From Hirsutella rhossiliensis (lineage: Eukaryota > Ascomycota > Sordariomycetes > Hypocreales > Ophiocordycipitaceae): a stretch of 64,000 nucleotides of DNA. Below the pieces are notes generated by a model. That model was not told the origin of the DNA. It did no database searches and saw only the letters and a program-made list of their open reading frames with translations. The stretch lies in assembly GCF_020360975.1 (NCBI RefSeq), contig NW_025408667.1, positions 2,728,001 to 2,792,000 of the forward strand. Reading direction: 5' to 3'. Positions 1 through 9,637 of this stretch are shown piece after piece (position 1 is the stretch's first letter; the number at the start of each line of letters is the position of its first letter). Position numbers and translations under genes: made by a program.

Positions 1-2160
1 GTCTCCTATAGTATTTAAGCGGGAGTCGCGCTAATAGGAAATTATAGTAGAGTTATATAGATTTCTAAGGTTAGTATAGGGAATAACTTATATCTTATTT
101 AAGATATAACTTAGTATAACTAATACTAGGGGCGCGAGGCGGCTAATCTAGGAGTAAAATACTACTAGAACTAAGGGTACTAGGTAGCTAAGCTAGGGCA
201 ATAAATAAGTAGGGCTAGGGGCGTAGAGCGGCTAAGCTAGGGAAAACTAATTATAACTAAGGGCGCTCTATAGCTAAGCTAGTAGAAAAAACGACTAAGA
301 CTAAGGATATAACGAGGCTAAACTAGTAACCGACTATCTTACGCCGTAGGGGTAGGGGTAAGGCGGGTAATCTCCTCCTTAGCTTCCTCCTCTATTAGAT
401 CCTCGGGGCCTACTAGCACGTTATCTAGGGTATTCTATATATCGGAGGCTCTATAGATAGGCACGCCGTAGGCGTTATTTAGGGCTAGTTCTACTAGGAG
501 CATTATAGCTAGTCTATCGTAAGAGGCTAGAACCTAGTTACGGATTACTACTACTAGTGCCTATATAGTTAGGCCTAGGTTCTAGAACCTACCTAAGTAT
601 ATATCGGTAAGCTTCTAGTTTAATAAGTTAAAATAGGCTATTACGTTAGCTATATAAGGGCGGGCCGCTACTAGCGTACGAAGGGGGCTAACGCGGGCCG
701 CTCTTTAATATACCGCGGCGAGCTTAGGCGAGTCGTATAAGAGGTAGGCGGCGAAAGCAAACTAATAGATAAAGCTAGCAGGCACTTTAGTAAGGGCGGC
801 ATACTAGCCGAGCGAGAGGTCGGCGTCGGCCTCCTTATAGATAGTAGCGAATAGATTTACTTAAATTATGGCCGCGTCTAGGGCTTTATAGACTAGTGCT
901 TTTAACCTAGAGTAAACGATACCTATATAGCTATCTATATCGGCCGGGTTATCGTAGTATACTATAAAAGGTATAATAGGGAATAGTCTAGGTTTTCTAC
1001 GGCTTAGAACCTAGAAGGGGTTAAGCTTCTATCGGACTAGTATTAAGGCCTATTCCTCGGCGAATAAGTTAGCCCGTTTAAAAGGAGTAGAGGGCGGGGC
1101 CGCGGCGGCGGCGAGTAAGCGTTTAGCGAATAGGTTTCCTAATAGCTCGTCGAAGGTAAGGTCTACTATACTAGATCCTCTAGGTTTAGCTAGGGTACGC
1201 TTAAGGCTCTCCTTAAACTTGTAGGTTCCCAGTATACTAGTAGCCTCGCGCTCCTTTATAGTAGCGGCCTCGAATATCTTTAGATAGGTAGGAAGGTACT
1301 TTGCGCTAGTAACGGTAGTAATAATCTTAAGTATCTCGGCGTCCGTAAAGGCGACCTATCTAGATAGGAGCTTATTAACGACGTCGGCTAAGATAGTAGC
1401 GATCTACGCGGTTCTAAGGGCGCTAGTTATCGTCTTAGTTTTATCGGGGAAGATAGCCCCGTCTAGGTCGCGTAGCGATAGAGGGAGAAGCTCGTCCTTA
1501 TTAGATAATAGGGCGAACTACCTATAAGTATTATAAGGGGTACTAGGGGTTTTTCCTATAATACTAAAGACTAATAGTAGCGAGTTACTAAACGAATTAC
1601 TAGAGCTCGATAGCGATAGGGCACGGTTATCGAAGTAAACGTATAAAGGAGTACTAAGATCGTAGCGATAGGAAGCGCTAACCTACTATAGTCGGATAGT
1701 TAACGTTATATTCCTATTAGTTTAGGTAGTTATAGGAGTTATAGTAATATTATAATAAGCGGCGGCGCTACTAAGTATAGAGAAGTATAGCTAGTTACGG
1801 TCGCGTAGGTCGCGGGCTTTAGATAAGGGAAGAGATAGTAGGGCGTAGTATATACTATTTTCTACTAGGCCTACGTTAAGGTTATATCCTTCTTTAGTAA
1901 AGAGGTCGCGGTAGTTAGTATATATACTATAATTATCTTACTTTTACTTAGTAAAAGCGGCTATATTAGACTTAAGGTTTCGGAGGAGCTCTACTTTATT
2001 CCTATATAATTAGACTACTCGTCGGAACCCCTTAAGGCTTAGGCGCGGCGGTCGGCGGTAGATTTAGTCGGAGAAATACTAGTAAAATACTAGGTCCTTA
2101 CTACGATACTTATAGCCTTAGATAGCGGGAACCTTAAATATAAGTATAAGAGGGGCGCGG
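1..2160. other. RIP-mutated DNA, no gene assigned
   Basis: There is no open reading frame and almost no CpA, TpG or ATG, while CpG stays common. This is the RIP pattern seen across most of the window. GC-rich stretches (for example 340-440 and 640-760) suggest that it was once coding, most likely part of a transposon, possibly on the minus strand like the Gypsy to its right. I could not read a recognisable domain in it. Confidence 0.6.
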
Positions 2161-2463
2161 TTTAGTATAGAAAGGGGAGCGTAAAAGGATAGGGAAATCG
2201 GGTTCCTAAAATAAAATAAATATAGGTACTAAAATATAATATTAGATTACCGTTTACCGCGGGCGGCCTATTAATACTTATTAGCTAGTTAACCTATCCT
2301 TAGACTTCTAAGAGAATAAATAGTAACGGCGCGTACTATATACTATTATTTCTCTCCTAGCTATAGCGGCTTATACCGTTATATAGCGCGCGCGCGGAGC
2401 TTTTAAGTATAGGTAATATAACCTTATAACGCTCCTTACTATACGTTAAATTCTTCGATAAGG

Positions 2464-2545
2464 TATTCGGCGATAATATCCTTAGCGGCTACCTAGGAAT
2501 TATAGCTACTTAGCTAGCCTTTCTAGCTAATAAGGTATTCCGTAT
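2464..2545 (-). pseudogene. Gypsy chromodomain relic
   Basis: The minus-strand reading gives an E-Y-L-I-S-stop-K-G-stop core followed by a stop and then A-A-K-D-I-I. This fits the chromodomain pattern Y-L-(V/I)-x-W-K-G-W...W-x-x-x...D-I-I with each Trp (TGG) turned into TAG. Chromodomains at the C-terminus of Gypsy integrase bind methylated histone H3 and are thought to direct insertion into heterochromatin. The position, left of the integrase on the minus strand, is as expected. Confidence 0.75.
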
Positions 2546-3237
2546 AAGTAGTCCCTTAGCTATATTTATAAGTTCTAGAGTTAAGGATTCTTTCGACTTC
2601 CTAGTAGTTAGTATTAGGTTCTAGGCCGGGTCGGGCGTTTAGTCGTTTAGCCGGCTATAGCTATATAACGGAAACGACGTTATAGATATTTAAGGATCCG
2701 GCTAGGTCGAGGCGGTAGGCTAGATAGCCAATCTATTTAAGGACTTCGAATAGTCCTATATAGCGCTCCTTTAACTTTACTACTTATCCGCCGGCTACGC
2801 TATATCCTTTCCCTAGCTAGAGCTATACCTAGTCCCTAGGCTTAAACTCTAGCGCTCGGTACTTCGCGTTATACCGCTTCTTTATTCCCGCCTAGGCTAG
2901 AGCGATCGAGATCCTAGCCTAGTCTTAGAGTATCTCCCTATCTATCTATAGGGGGCCTTCCCTAAGGTATCGCTTACTATTATCTATCTATATCCCGGTT
3001 AGTAGCTCGCTTAAAGAGGTGCTAATTACTAAGGAGTAAGAGTTATTAAGGGTAAATTAAAGTAATAGTAATACGTTAACCTATTAACGGGATAGGAAGT
3101 TAGTTATAAAGAACTAAAGCGTAGTTTTAACTACCTAGTTACGTTATTTTAATAAGCCGTCGGTCTAGGGATACTAAGCTATAGATACTAGTAACTTAGA
3201 CCTATACGCTATCTATAGTCCCTTTTAAAACGCCGAA

Positions 3238-3310
3238 AAGAACTTAGGGTCCTAGTCGGAAATAATCTAAGTAGGAATCCCTTAGTTATAGCGTATTAAC
3301 TTAGTAAATA
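3238..3310 (-). pseudogene. Gypsy integrase catalytic-core relic
   Basis: The minus strand reads F-T-K-L-I-R-Y, then G-I-P-T-stop, then I-I-S-D-stop-D-P-K-F. This is the second-aspartate region of the Gypsy integrase DDE core (pattern I-(I/V)-S-D-R-D-P-x-F), with a Gln (CAA) and an Arg (CGA) codon converted to TAA and TGA or TAG type stops. It lies between the chromodomain and the RT relics, as expected. The surrounding 2600-4000 probably holds the remaining integrase and RNase H sequence, though I did not place every domain. Confidence 0.75.
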
Positions 3311-4699
3311 GTACCTTAGCTTAGTCCTCCGCGGTAAACTAGTTATAGCCTAAGATAAGGAGCCCTATTTTTAAGAACTTATTAGTTACTATTAGTAGTA
3401 TATTATAGTAGACCTTAATAGGTAGTATTTATAGAGTTCGGTCCGCGGAGACATTTAAGAGCCTTATTACGAAATCTATAGCTATTATATAAAAAGGTAA
3501 GGCTAGGGAAGTAATCGGAACCAACTTACTAAGGGCCTTTAACCGGTTAGTTTAGTTCCTATAGTAAGCGTTATACTTATCGATAAAGCTATCGATAAGC
3601 TTCTTAAGGCTAGTAATAGCGAACGTAGAGGATAATTCCTCTTATATCCTTCGCCGTCTAAGGTAGAATTTACGCGTATAGTTATCGGCGATAATTTCCT
3701 TAGCGTAGGTAGTAGGGATATAGAGCCGGTAACGACCTTAGGTCTTAACTAAGTAAAGTAACTTATTCCGCTTAACGAATAAGAGACTAACCTAGGACTT
3801 ATCGCTTCTAAGCTACTCTAGTATACTAGCCTACCTAGGTTCTTCTATATATACTTCTTAGATCTTCCGGCATAGGTTAGGTTAGATAAAGGATTCTATA
3901 ACTATATATACGTATTCGACTAGTACTTTATCTTCCTAGACGCGGTATAATTCCCTAGGTTTATATTTCCTAGATATTATAGATAGTAGTCGAGATAGTA
4001 TATTAGTAAGGATATTTACGGTTCCGGGAATATAATAGACCTTTAAGGGAAACTAGCTAAGGTACTATAAAGTAAGTATAAGCTAATTATTTATCTTTAT
4101 ACTAGTAGTAAATAACGATATTTACTTTAAGATTATACTTATAGCGGCGTAGTTAGTTAGCACGACGACCTTTAGTAGTAAGGTAGAGATAATATACGAC
4201 TAGAGCTTCCGATAAGCCTAGGAAAGATAGGCGACTTTAAGTTCTATAGGCTAGTATTTAGGTTCTCCGCTAGTTAAGCGTTTACTAAGGTAAAGGATTA
4301 GCTAGATACTTATCTAAGGCGGGGTCCTTCTTAGGTTCTAGTCTACCCCCGGTATAAGGTAGAAGGCTACTACTATAAAGCCTAGCTCGCGGCTAGCGTC
4401 GATTTATAGGAATAATAGCTATCGTAGGTCGAAATAGTATAGCTACGTTAGTTCTATAAGAGCGTTTATAATATCTTAAAAGGCCTATTCCTCCGCTAAG
4501 GAAGGTTAGTATATTATCTTAGAGGTATATCTATTCCTTACCGGTCCTTTAGGCGGCGCTTAACTATCCCGTACTTCCTTAAGTATCGCTATTTTCCGAA
4601 CTTAGAGCGCCTCTACCCTCTAAGAGAAGTAAGCTACTAGGTGCCGTAGCTAGTTAATTAAGCCGAGCTACTTTTCTAGTACTTATAGGGTATTTAGAA

Positions 4700-5310
4700 A
4701 CTCTATATCCTATAATGCCTATACTTATTCTTCGGTGTTTATTAGGCTAATACTATTAACTTAAAATCTTAATAGTTTTATAGATAGGTAGCCTAGGAAT
4801 AATTTCGATCTAGCTAGGGCTAGGTTATAGTCTACGAAGAGTTAGAAGATAGCCTAAAGGTAACGAACGTAGTTATCTTCTATATTTAAGTATATTACGA
4901 TATTATTAATATACTTAGAGGAATATTCTATATATTCTTAAAGGATTTAGTCTATAAATCTTTAAACGTATATAGGTAAGTTCTTATATCCTATTAAGGC
5001 TACCGTTAGTTATTTTAATCCTCTATAGCTAATTACTATAAACCTTTCCCGATACTTCTTATAGATAAGGAACTAATAAAAGAAAGACCGAGCGTTTATA
5101 GCGGAAATAAAGCGTTTCCCCTATAGCTTTAAGATTATATCTCCTTAAAGCGGTATTAAGTAGGCGTCTAGGAGAGCTACGCTATTAAGAGCGCGTAGGT
5201 CTACTACTATTCGGCCCTTTTCGTTACTATATATAGTTCTCTAAACTACGAATATAGGGTAAGCGAACGGGGTTACCTTTATGGCCTATTCTATACGCCC
5301 CTTTTAGTAT
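4700..5310 (-). pseudogene. Gypsy reverse transcriptase relic
   Basis: From 5310 downward the minus strand reads a clear Gypsy RT. It starts with P-F-A-Y-P-I-F-V-V-W, followed by V-V-D-L-R-A-L-N, then a palm segment ending at the catalytic box (complement 4890-4913). The box reads Y-I-N-N-I-V-I-Y, while active members have Y-I-D-D. Both catalytic aspartates are Asn, which is exactly G-to-A in TGATGA context, i.e. RIP. Further stops replace Gln and Trp codons. Despite this it is among the best preserved RT readings in the window. It has lost catalytic residues and all open frames, so it cannot be functional. Confidence 0.85.
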
Positions 5311-5361
5311 AGGTCCTTATAGGTCTAGTCGATTAGTGCCTTATCCTTCTAGCTAAGCGGT

Positions 5362-5366
5362 AAGCC
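5362..5366. repeat. Target-site duplication AAGCC, left copy
   Basis: The five bases AAGCC stand directly left of the Copia LTR and are repeated at 9633-9637 directly right of the other LTR. A perfect 5-bp duplication is the normal footprint of LTR-retrotransposon integration and fixes the element ends. Confidence 0.9.
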
Positions 5367-5633
5367 TATCGCACGGAGGATGAGCAAGTGGGCATAAAGA
5401 TCAGGACTGGAAGACTCTTGATTCTGCTATCTAAGGTGGGAAAGAGGCGAGATCTTTATAGACTGCCTGAATATGAGAATGGAAGGGAATGGTAGTGAAT
5501 GGAAGCATCTGATCAGATCATCTGGAAGCCACTGATGCGTTGATGATGCCTCTAGAAGTTTCTGTGGGAAATGTGGAAACGGACTGTGCGAATAGGGGTC
5601 AGACTGTTGGAGGCTGATATCCTATGTGTGACA
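5367..5633 (-). repeat. Copia 3' LTR
   Basis: This 267-bp LTR matches the one at 9364-9632 without any base substitution that I can see. The only differences are four one-base length changes in short homopolymers: GG/GGG near the start, CT/CCT, GGG/GGGG, and GG/G in the TGTGGAAAC stretch. Read on the minus strand it starts TGTCACAC and ends GCGATA. The internal side at 5634 carries CCTGGGG on the minus strand, a plausible short polypurine tract. Confidence 0.93.
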
Positions 5634-5681
5634 TACCCCAGGTTGTGCTGGCTAGTGGGCAGTGCAAACTGAAGAAAGAAA

Positions 5682-6360
5682 CTAGATCCCTAGCAACGTA
5701 GAGTCTGATACCAAGGAACCATTGTAATTCCCTTGGTCTGTCATCGCGTACTTCCTCTTGAGGGCTGCAACCATCTCATCAGCTGCGTCCTCGTTTTCCT
5801 TGCGATAGAGGAAAACAATATCGTCAACGAAGAAGAAAACAGTGAGCCAGTCGTTCTGGAAGATGCAGGGTTCGTCGGGACACTGTGTAAGACCAAGCTC
5901 TCTGAATGCAGCAGTGAGTTCCTTCTGCCAAAGAAGAGGGGACCGTCGGAGGCCATAGAGGGCTCGCATGAGGCGAAGAGCCCATCCCTGTCTGTAGTAT
6001 CCGTCTGGGAAGGCTACATAGACCTCCTCCTCGTCTTCTAAGAGGGCGTTTGTGAAGGCATTAACTGCGTCGAGCTGTCGGGTCTCAAGGTCGAATTTGG
6101 CGGTGATGGCCATGAGAATCCGGAAAGAACGTCCTGCAAGGGTTGCTGCATAGGTGTCCTTGTCACCTAGCTGTTGAAGATCTCCTCGAACACAAAGACG
6201 GGCTTTGAACTTTGTAAGAAAGCCATGCTTGTCGAACTTATACTTAAAGACCCAGGTAAGTGGCAAAGCTTGCCCGTGACCTGGTCTCTGGGGACCGCTC
6301 TGAAGGTTCCTCTCTGTTGGAGTGCTTTCCACTCGGCGTGGGCTCCTTCTCTGAACTGAG
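5682..6360 (-). pseudogene. Copia reverse transcriptase, C-terminus missing
   Basis: The minus strand encodes the N-terminal two thirds of a Copia RT. It begins with W-V-F-K-Y-K-F and K-A-R-L-C-V-R-G-D, then shows L-D-A-V-N-A-F, Y-G-L-R-R-S-P-L-L-W and the intact catalytic box F-V-D-D-I (complement 5820-5831). After a short M-T-D-Q-G stretch the similarity ends, and 15 unrelated residues lead to a stop. The following RT segment (W-F-L-G type) and the whole RNase H domain, normally several hundred codons, are absent before the LTR. The upstream integrase/linker frame ends around 6170-6300 in another frame, so a frameshift separates the two. The domain assignment is firm. The deletion is inferred from family structure. 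Confidence 0.88.
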
Positions 6361-7193
6361 GACCAAATCTGTGGGTGCGAAGTTCCTTATACGTCGTAGG
6401 TTCGGGAGGAAGGTGTCGTCTGTGAAGTTTTCTTCTGCCGAGAAAGAGAGCTGTGGAATTGACCCTTAGTGTTGGTCGAAAAGCACTGAGCTTGCGAGGC
6501 TTTGGAGTGCGGGCTGAGCGCCGTGGCTGAGAGTCACTCGGACCGGGGTCCGGTGTCGGATATGGGTGCTGAATGTCATGAAACTCATCCTGATCATCCG
6601 AGTCCTCATGATCAGATGGTTCGTTGTACCACAATCGTGGTGGCGTCTCCTTGGTCTGAGGTTGAGGGAGATTGCTCAACGGGGTCAGGTTCAGGTTCAT
6701 CGATTTGAGTGGGGATTTCTCGTAATCCGACTCGTCCTCGATGTGGGCTGGAAGCTGTACTTCCACGCGCTGTGGGATAGGTTCTGGTGGCTGATCATTT
6801 CCGTCATAGAAGATGCTTTCATTGAAGGTCACATCTCGGACCCTTCGGACTTCTGATGTGGACGGAATCCAGATCCTGAAAATGTTCGTGGAATCATATC
6901 CAACGAGATAACCGATTTCTGTGTGAGGTCGGTCTTTAGGTCCTTCTTCTGTCTGTTCTGAAGGGCCTGGGGTGTCAAGGATAGGCTCTGCAGCCGTATG
7001 CCTTGAGAAACGTGATGTCAGGCTGGTCTTGCTGGTAGCCTATGTCTCTGTTGTTGTCTCGCAGCCACTGATGAAGCAGCTGGAAAGGCGTTCGGAAGCT
7101 GTGGTTCTGCATGGGCGATCTGTTGTGCAAAAACACTGCAGCTTTCCAAGTCTCTGGCCAAAGATCAGATGGTAAATTGGCATCAATTCCCAT
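6167..7193 (-). pseudogene. Copia integrase C-terminus and integrase-RT linker
   Basis: Two adjacent minus-strand frames carry this piece. 7193-6975 has the end of the catalytic core (L-W-P-E-T-W-K-A-A-V-F-L-H-N-R-S-P and then K-A-Y-G-C-R-A-Y). Sequence at 6960-6835 reads I-G-Y-L-V-G-Y-D-S-T-N-I-F-R-I-W, typical of fungal Copia integrase C-termini. From 6832 an acidic, Pro/Ser-rich linker follows (D-E-S-D-Y-E; S-D-H-E-D-S-D-D-Q-D-E; R-R-S-A-R-T-P-K-P-R-K), ending at W-K-A-L-Q-Q-R-G-T-F, which is the start of RT homology. One-base shifts split what should be one polyprotein. The linker is poorly conserved in the family, and its charge pattern is normal for it. Confidence 0.82.
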
Positions 7194-7213
7194 TGTTCTG
7201 GCCTGGGCAGATA

Positions 7214-8125
7214 TTACCCCAGATCGCTCTGCAGAGCCGTTTTGAGCAGGAGTGTAAGGGCAGAAGGTTCATCTTGAATCCTTTCCTCGATCCAGCTCTC
7301 ATACGCACTCTGAAGAGAACGATCGTTATCACGGTGGATAATGCAAATATTGAGATTCCATTGGCGTTGAATCATTGCCTCATGGTTTCTCAAAGCAGTC
7401 ATAACGGACCCTTGTGTCGCGTCATTCAGAAGGTAGATGAAGATCATGCTTGTAAATTCATCTTTGATAAGAAGAACAGCTTCCTTGCCGTTGAATGAGG
7501 TGTTCATACTGAAGATATCAACGTAGATTCTCCAGAATGGTCTGGGGCTCGGTTTTGAGGGGTTCGGCGAGACGACCTTCTTTCCCTTCCCAAGGGAACA
7601 CGCGGTGCAATCGATGGTAACTGGGCCTTTGATCTTCGAACCCGTCGTGTTCTCAACAAGATGCTCTAGGGCTTGAGCGTTCAAGTGACCTAGGCGCTTA
7701 TGCCAAAGCGTAGCATCTGCTGTTTTCACTGCGCGAGGTGCAGATGAAGATGTGAAGTTGGAGGCGTGAGAGTCCTCCTTAATCGGGTTGAACTCGATGA
7801 CCGGTTGACGAAAGCGGCGTTTCGTATGAAATATAATCTGATCGTCTTTAGAGACGCGTCCAGATAGTGGATTCCAGTTGTATCCCTTCGCAAGAAAGCG
7901 GTCGAGGGATGCGATGTTGGTGTGGAATTTTGGCACGAAGGCAACTTCGTTGAGCTGAAAAAGTCCTCCTTCTTCAAGCTTCATACGGACTGTGCCGTAG
8001 CCAAGGATCTGAAGTTGACTATCGCCTGCAAAGAGCTCTTTTGGCTCTGCAAGGGCGGTGTAGTCAAGAAAACGGGATCGGTTGTTGCAAATGTGTGTGT
8101 CTGATCCGGAATCAGGATAAAGGAG
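7214..8125 (-). pseudogene. Copia protease and integrase N-terminal region
   Basis: The protease starts near 8125 with the active-site triplet Asp-Ser-Gly (complement 8105-8113) followed by D-T-H, the usual Copia pattern. The continuous frame 7984-7214 carries F-V-P-K-F-H-T-N-I-A-S-L, then the GAG-pre-integrase zinc-binding region (L-W-H-K-R-L-G-H-L-N, later C-T-A-C-S-L-G-K), and the integrase core with Y-V-D-I-F-S-M (first catalytic Asp) and H-R-D-N-D (second). The third catalytic residue lies in Q-N-G-S-A-E-R near 7240-7200 in a neighbouring frame. At least two frameshifts fall here: one in the protease just after Asp-Ser-Gly and one before the catalytic Glu. Apart from the shifts the protein looks well conserved. 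Confidence 0.87.
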
Positions 8126-9291
8126 TCATACAGCGGGTAGACTGCCTTTCCCGTCGAGAAACTGGTTGATGGAGGTGTTGAGGAGGCGGTGTGTTGTCAG
8201 GAGCTGGTAGAAGACCGGCAAACGCTGTGCCTTTAACGGAGGAGTCGGACGATTTCTCCATTTCCTTCTTCTTGAAGTCTTGTGCTTTCTCCGTCATCTT
8301 CTTTGCCCATGGATTGGAGTCGAGGATTTCCTTGATCTTCTTCTCAACCTTCTGATCAGGAGTCCAGCCATCAGGCCGAGCTGATTTGATGAGATAGAAG
8401 CAATCTACGAAGCGGTGATATTCTCCGCAGACACACATAGGAACACCATCAGCGTTCTTGCTTGAAGACCACTTAGGCTTGTCCTCTTTCCTCTCCGATT
8501 TCTCCCCTTGCCTTGGAAGGCAGCTCCGAATGATCCTTTGCTGTTGTTGGCGGCCTTGATTCGGTGAGCTCGTTCAAAGATCTCACTGATCTTAATGCCG
8601 TCCGGGAAGTCGGTCTTCCACTCAGGCTTGCCGAATACGGCCTCGTCTTCCATTTTGTTGACCCAATAGTCTGTGAATGGGGCGTTGATGGACGAAACAG
8701 CCTGTAGGAAATCTTGGGTAGGGCGAAGGTCCTGGACATCAGGAAGCCCTAATTGCTTTGCCTCAGTGAGGACTTTCTGCCATTGGGTGACCCAAGCTTC
8801 GATCTTGGTCCTGTTTGGCGACTGAAGGTGGAACGATAACGCTGAACAACTTCCTCTCGAGTGCCCAGTCGGTTGGGGCCACACGAGCCTGAAGCAAGGC
8901 AAGTTGCTTTGCAACGTCGTGTTCCTCGGCAATGGTGCTGTAGTAGTTGCCGATGGTCTTGACGATGTGTTGTTGAAGGCTGGCGAGTGCCTTCACTTGA
9001 TCCCTATACCATGAAGCTTCGAGCGGTATTGGGTGTGGAGGAATTCGAGACGGCGAAATTCCTCCGAGGTCAGATCCACGAGATCAGATGCTTCGTGGTT
9101 GATTTGTCGGAATGTTGGTTCAACTGGCTGCTGAAGAACCGGCTTACCCTCCTTGACGGCAGGGTCCAGAAAGTCCCAAAGACTGTGGACGTGGCGAATT
9201 TCTTGATGATAGAAATCCATTGTTTCCAGTCGCAAGGGCCGTTGAGCACGGTGCCCTTGGAAGAGCCATCAAGATCTAGAGCTGAGCTCAT
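8112..9291 (-). pseudogene. Copia gag with zinc knuckle, frameshifted
   Basis: Gag begins at the ATG at 9291 (M-S-S-A-L-D-L-D), 60 bases after the primer-binding site. The reading then moves between frames by single-base steps: W-K-Q-W-I-S-I-I continues as L-W-D-F-L-D-P in the frame starting at 9235, and S-K-L-H continues as Y-R-D-Q-V-K-A-L in the frame read from 8996. The core holds W-V-T-Q-W-Q-K-V-L and D-Y-W-V-N-K-M. The zinc knuckle C-V-C-G-E-Y-H-R-F-V-D-C lies near 8437-8400, followed by W-T-P-D. No nonsense substitution interrupts the joined reading, only frame changes. The protein would coat element RNA and form particles. Confidence 0.85.
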
Positions 9292-9350
9292 TGTGGAAGC
9301 TATTCTGCGCAGCGGAATGAACGAGAATAAGATACCCAGTCAATGGCAGA

Positions 9351-9363
9351 CCGGGCTCATAAC
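9351..9363 (-). promoter_or_regulatory. Primer-binding site for an initiator-tRNA-Met half molecule
   Basis: Directly inside the 5' LTR the minus strand reads GTTATGAGCCCGG. Its complement CCGGGCTCATAAC matches the anticodon stem-loop typical of initiator tRNA-Met (CAU anticodon). Copia-type elements use such an internally cleaved half tRNA as reverse-transcription primer. Zero-base spacing from the LTR end fits. Confidence 0.75.
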
Positions 9364-9632
9364 TATCGCACGGAGGATGAGCAAGTGGGCATAAAGATCA
9401 GGGACTGGAAGACTCTTGATTCTGCTATCTAAGGTGGGAAAGAGGCGAGATCTTTATAGACTGCCTGAATATGAGAATGGAAGGGAATGGTAGTGAATGG
9501 AAGCATCTGATCAGATCATCTGGAAGCCACTGATGCGTTGATGATGCCTCCTAGAAGTTTCTGTGGGGAAATGTGAAACGGACTGTGCGAATAGGGGTCA
9601 GACTGTTGGAGGCTGATATCCTATGTGTGACA
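9364..9632 (-). repeat. Copia 5' LTR
   Basis: The 269-bp partner of the LTR at 5367-5633. Being upstream of gag on the minus strand it is the 5' LTR, and it should hold the promoter of the element, though I see no certain TATA box. Its outer end TGTCACAC abuts the right AAGCC duplication, and its inner end abuts the primer-binding site. Confidence 0.93.
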
Positions 9633-9637
9633 AAGCC
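9633..9637. repeat. Target-site duplication AAGCC, right copy
   Basis: A perfect repeat of 5362-5366. Strongly RIP-mutated Gypsy sequence resumes immediately to the right. Confidence 0.9.

Larger units (their letters stand above)
5367..9632 (-). mobile_element. Young Ty1/Copia retrotransposon, internally deleted, not RIP-mutated
   Basis: A 4266-bp Copia element on the minus strand, flanked by AAGCC duplications, with LTRs of 267 and 269 bp. CpA, TpG and ATG are abundant, in sharp contrast to both flanks, so it arrived after RIP had acted on the host Gypsy. The order is gag, protease, integrase, reverse transcriptase, as in Copia. The coding part is interrupted by several single-base frameshifts and stops soon after the RT catalytic box, so the end of RT and all of RNase H are missing. 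It is non-autonomous as it stands. The LTR begins TG but ends TA rather than CA. Confidence 0.93.

Noticed and set aside
5733..9394. Plus-strand frames (for example 5733-6041, 7169-7498 and 8987-9394)
   Set aside because: They lie opposite minus-strand Copia gag and pol with clear domain motifs, and have none of their own.
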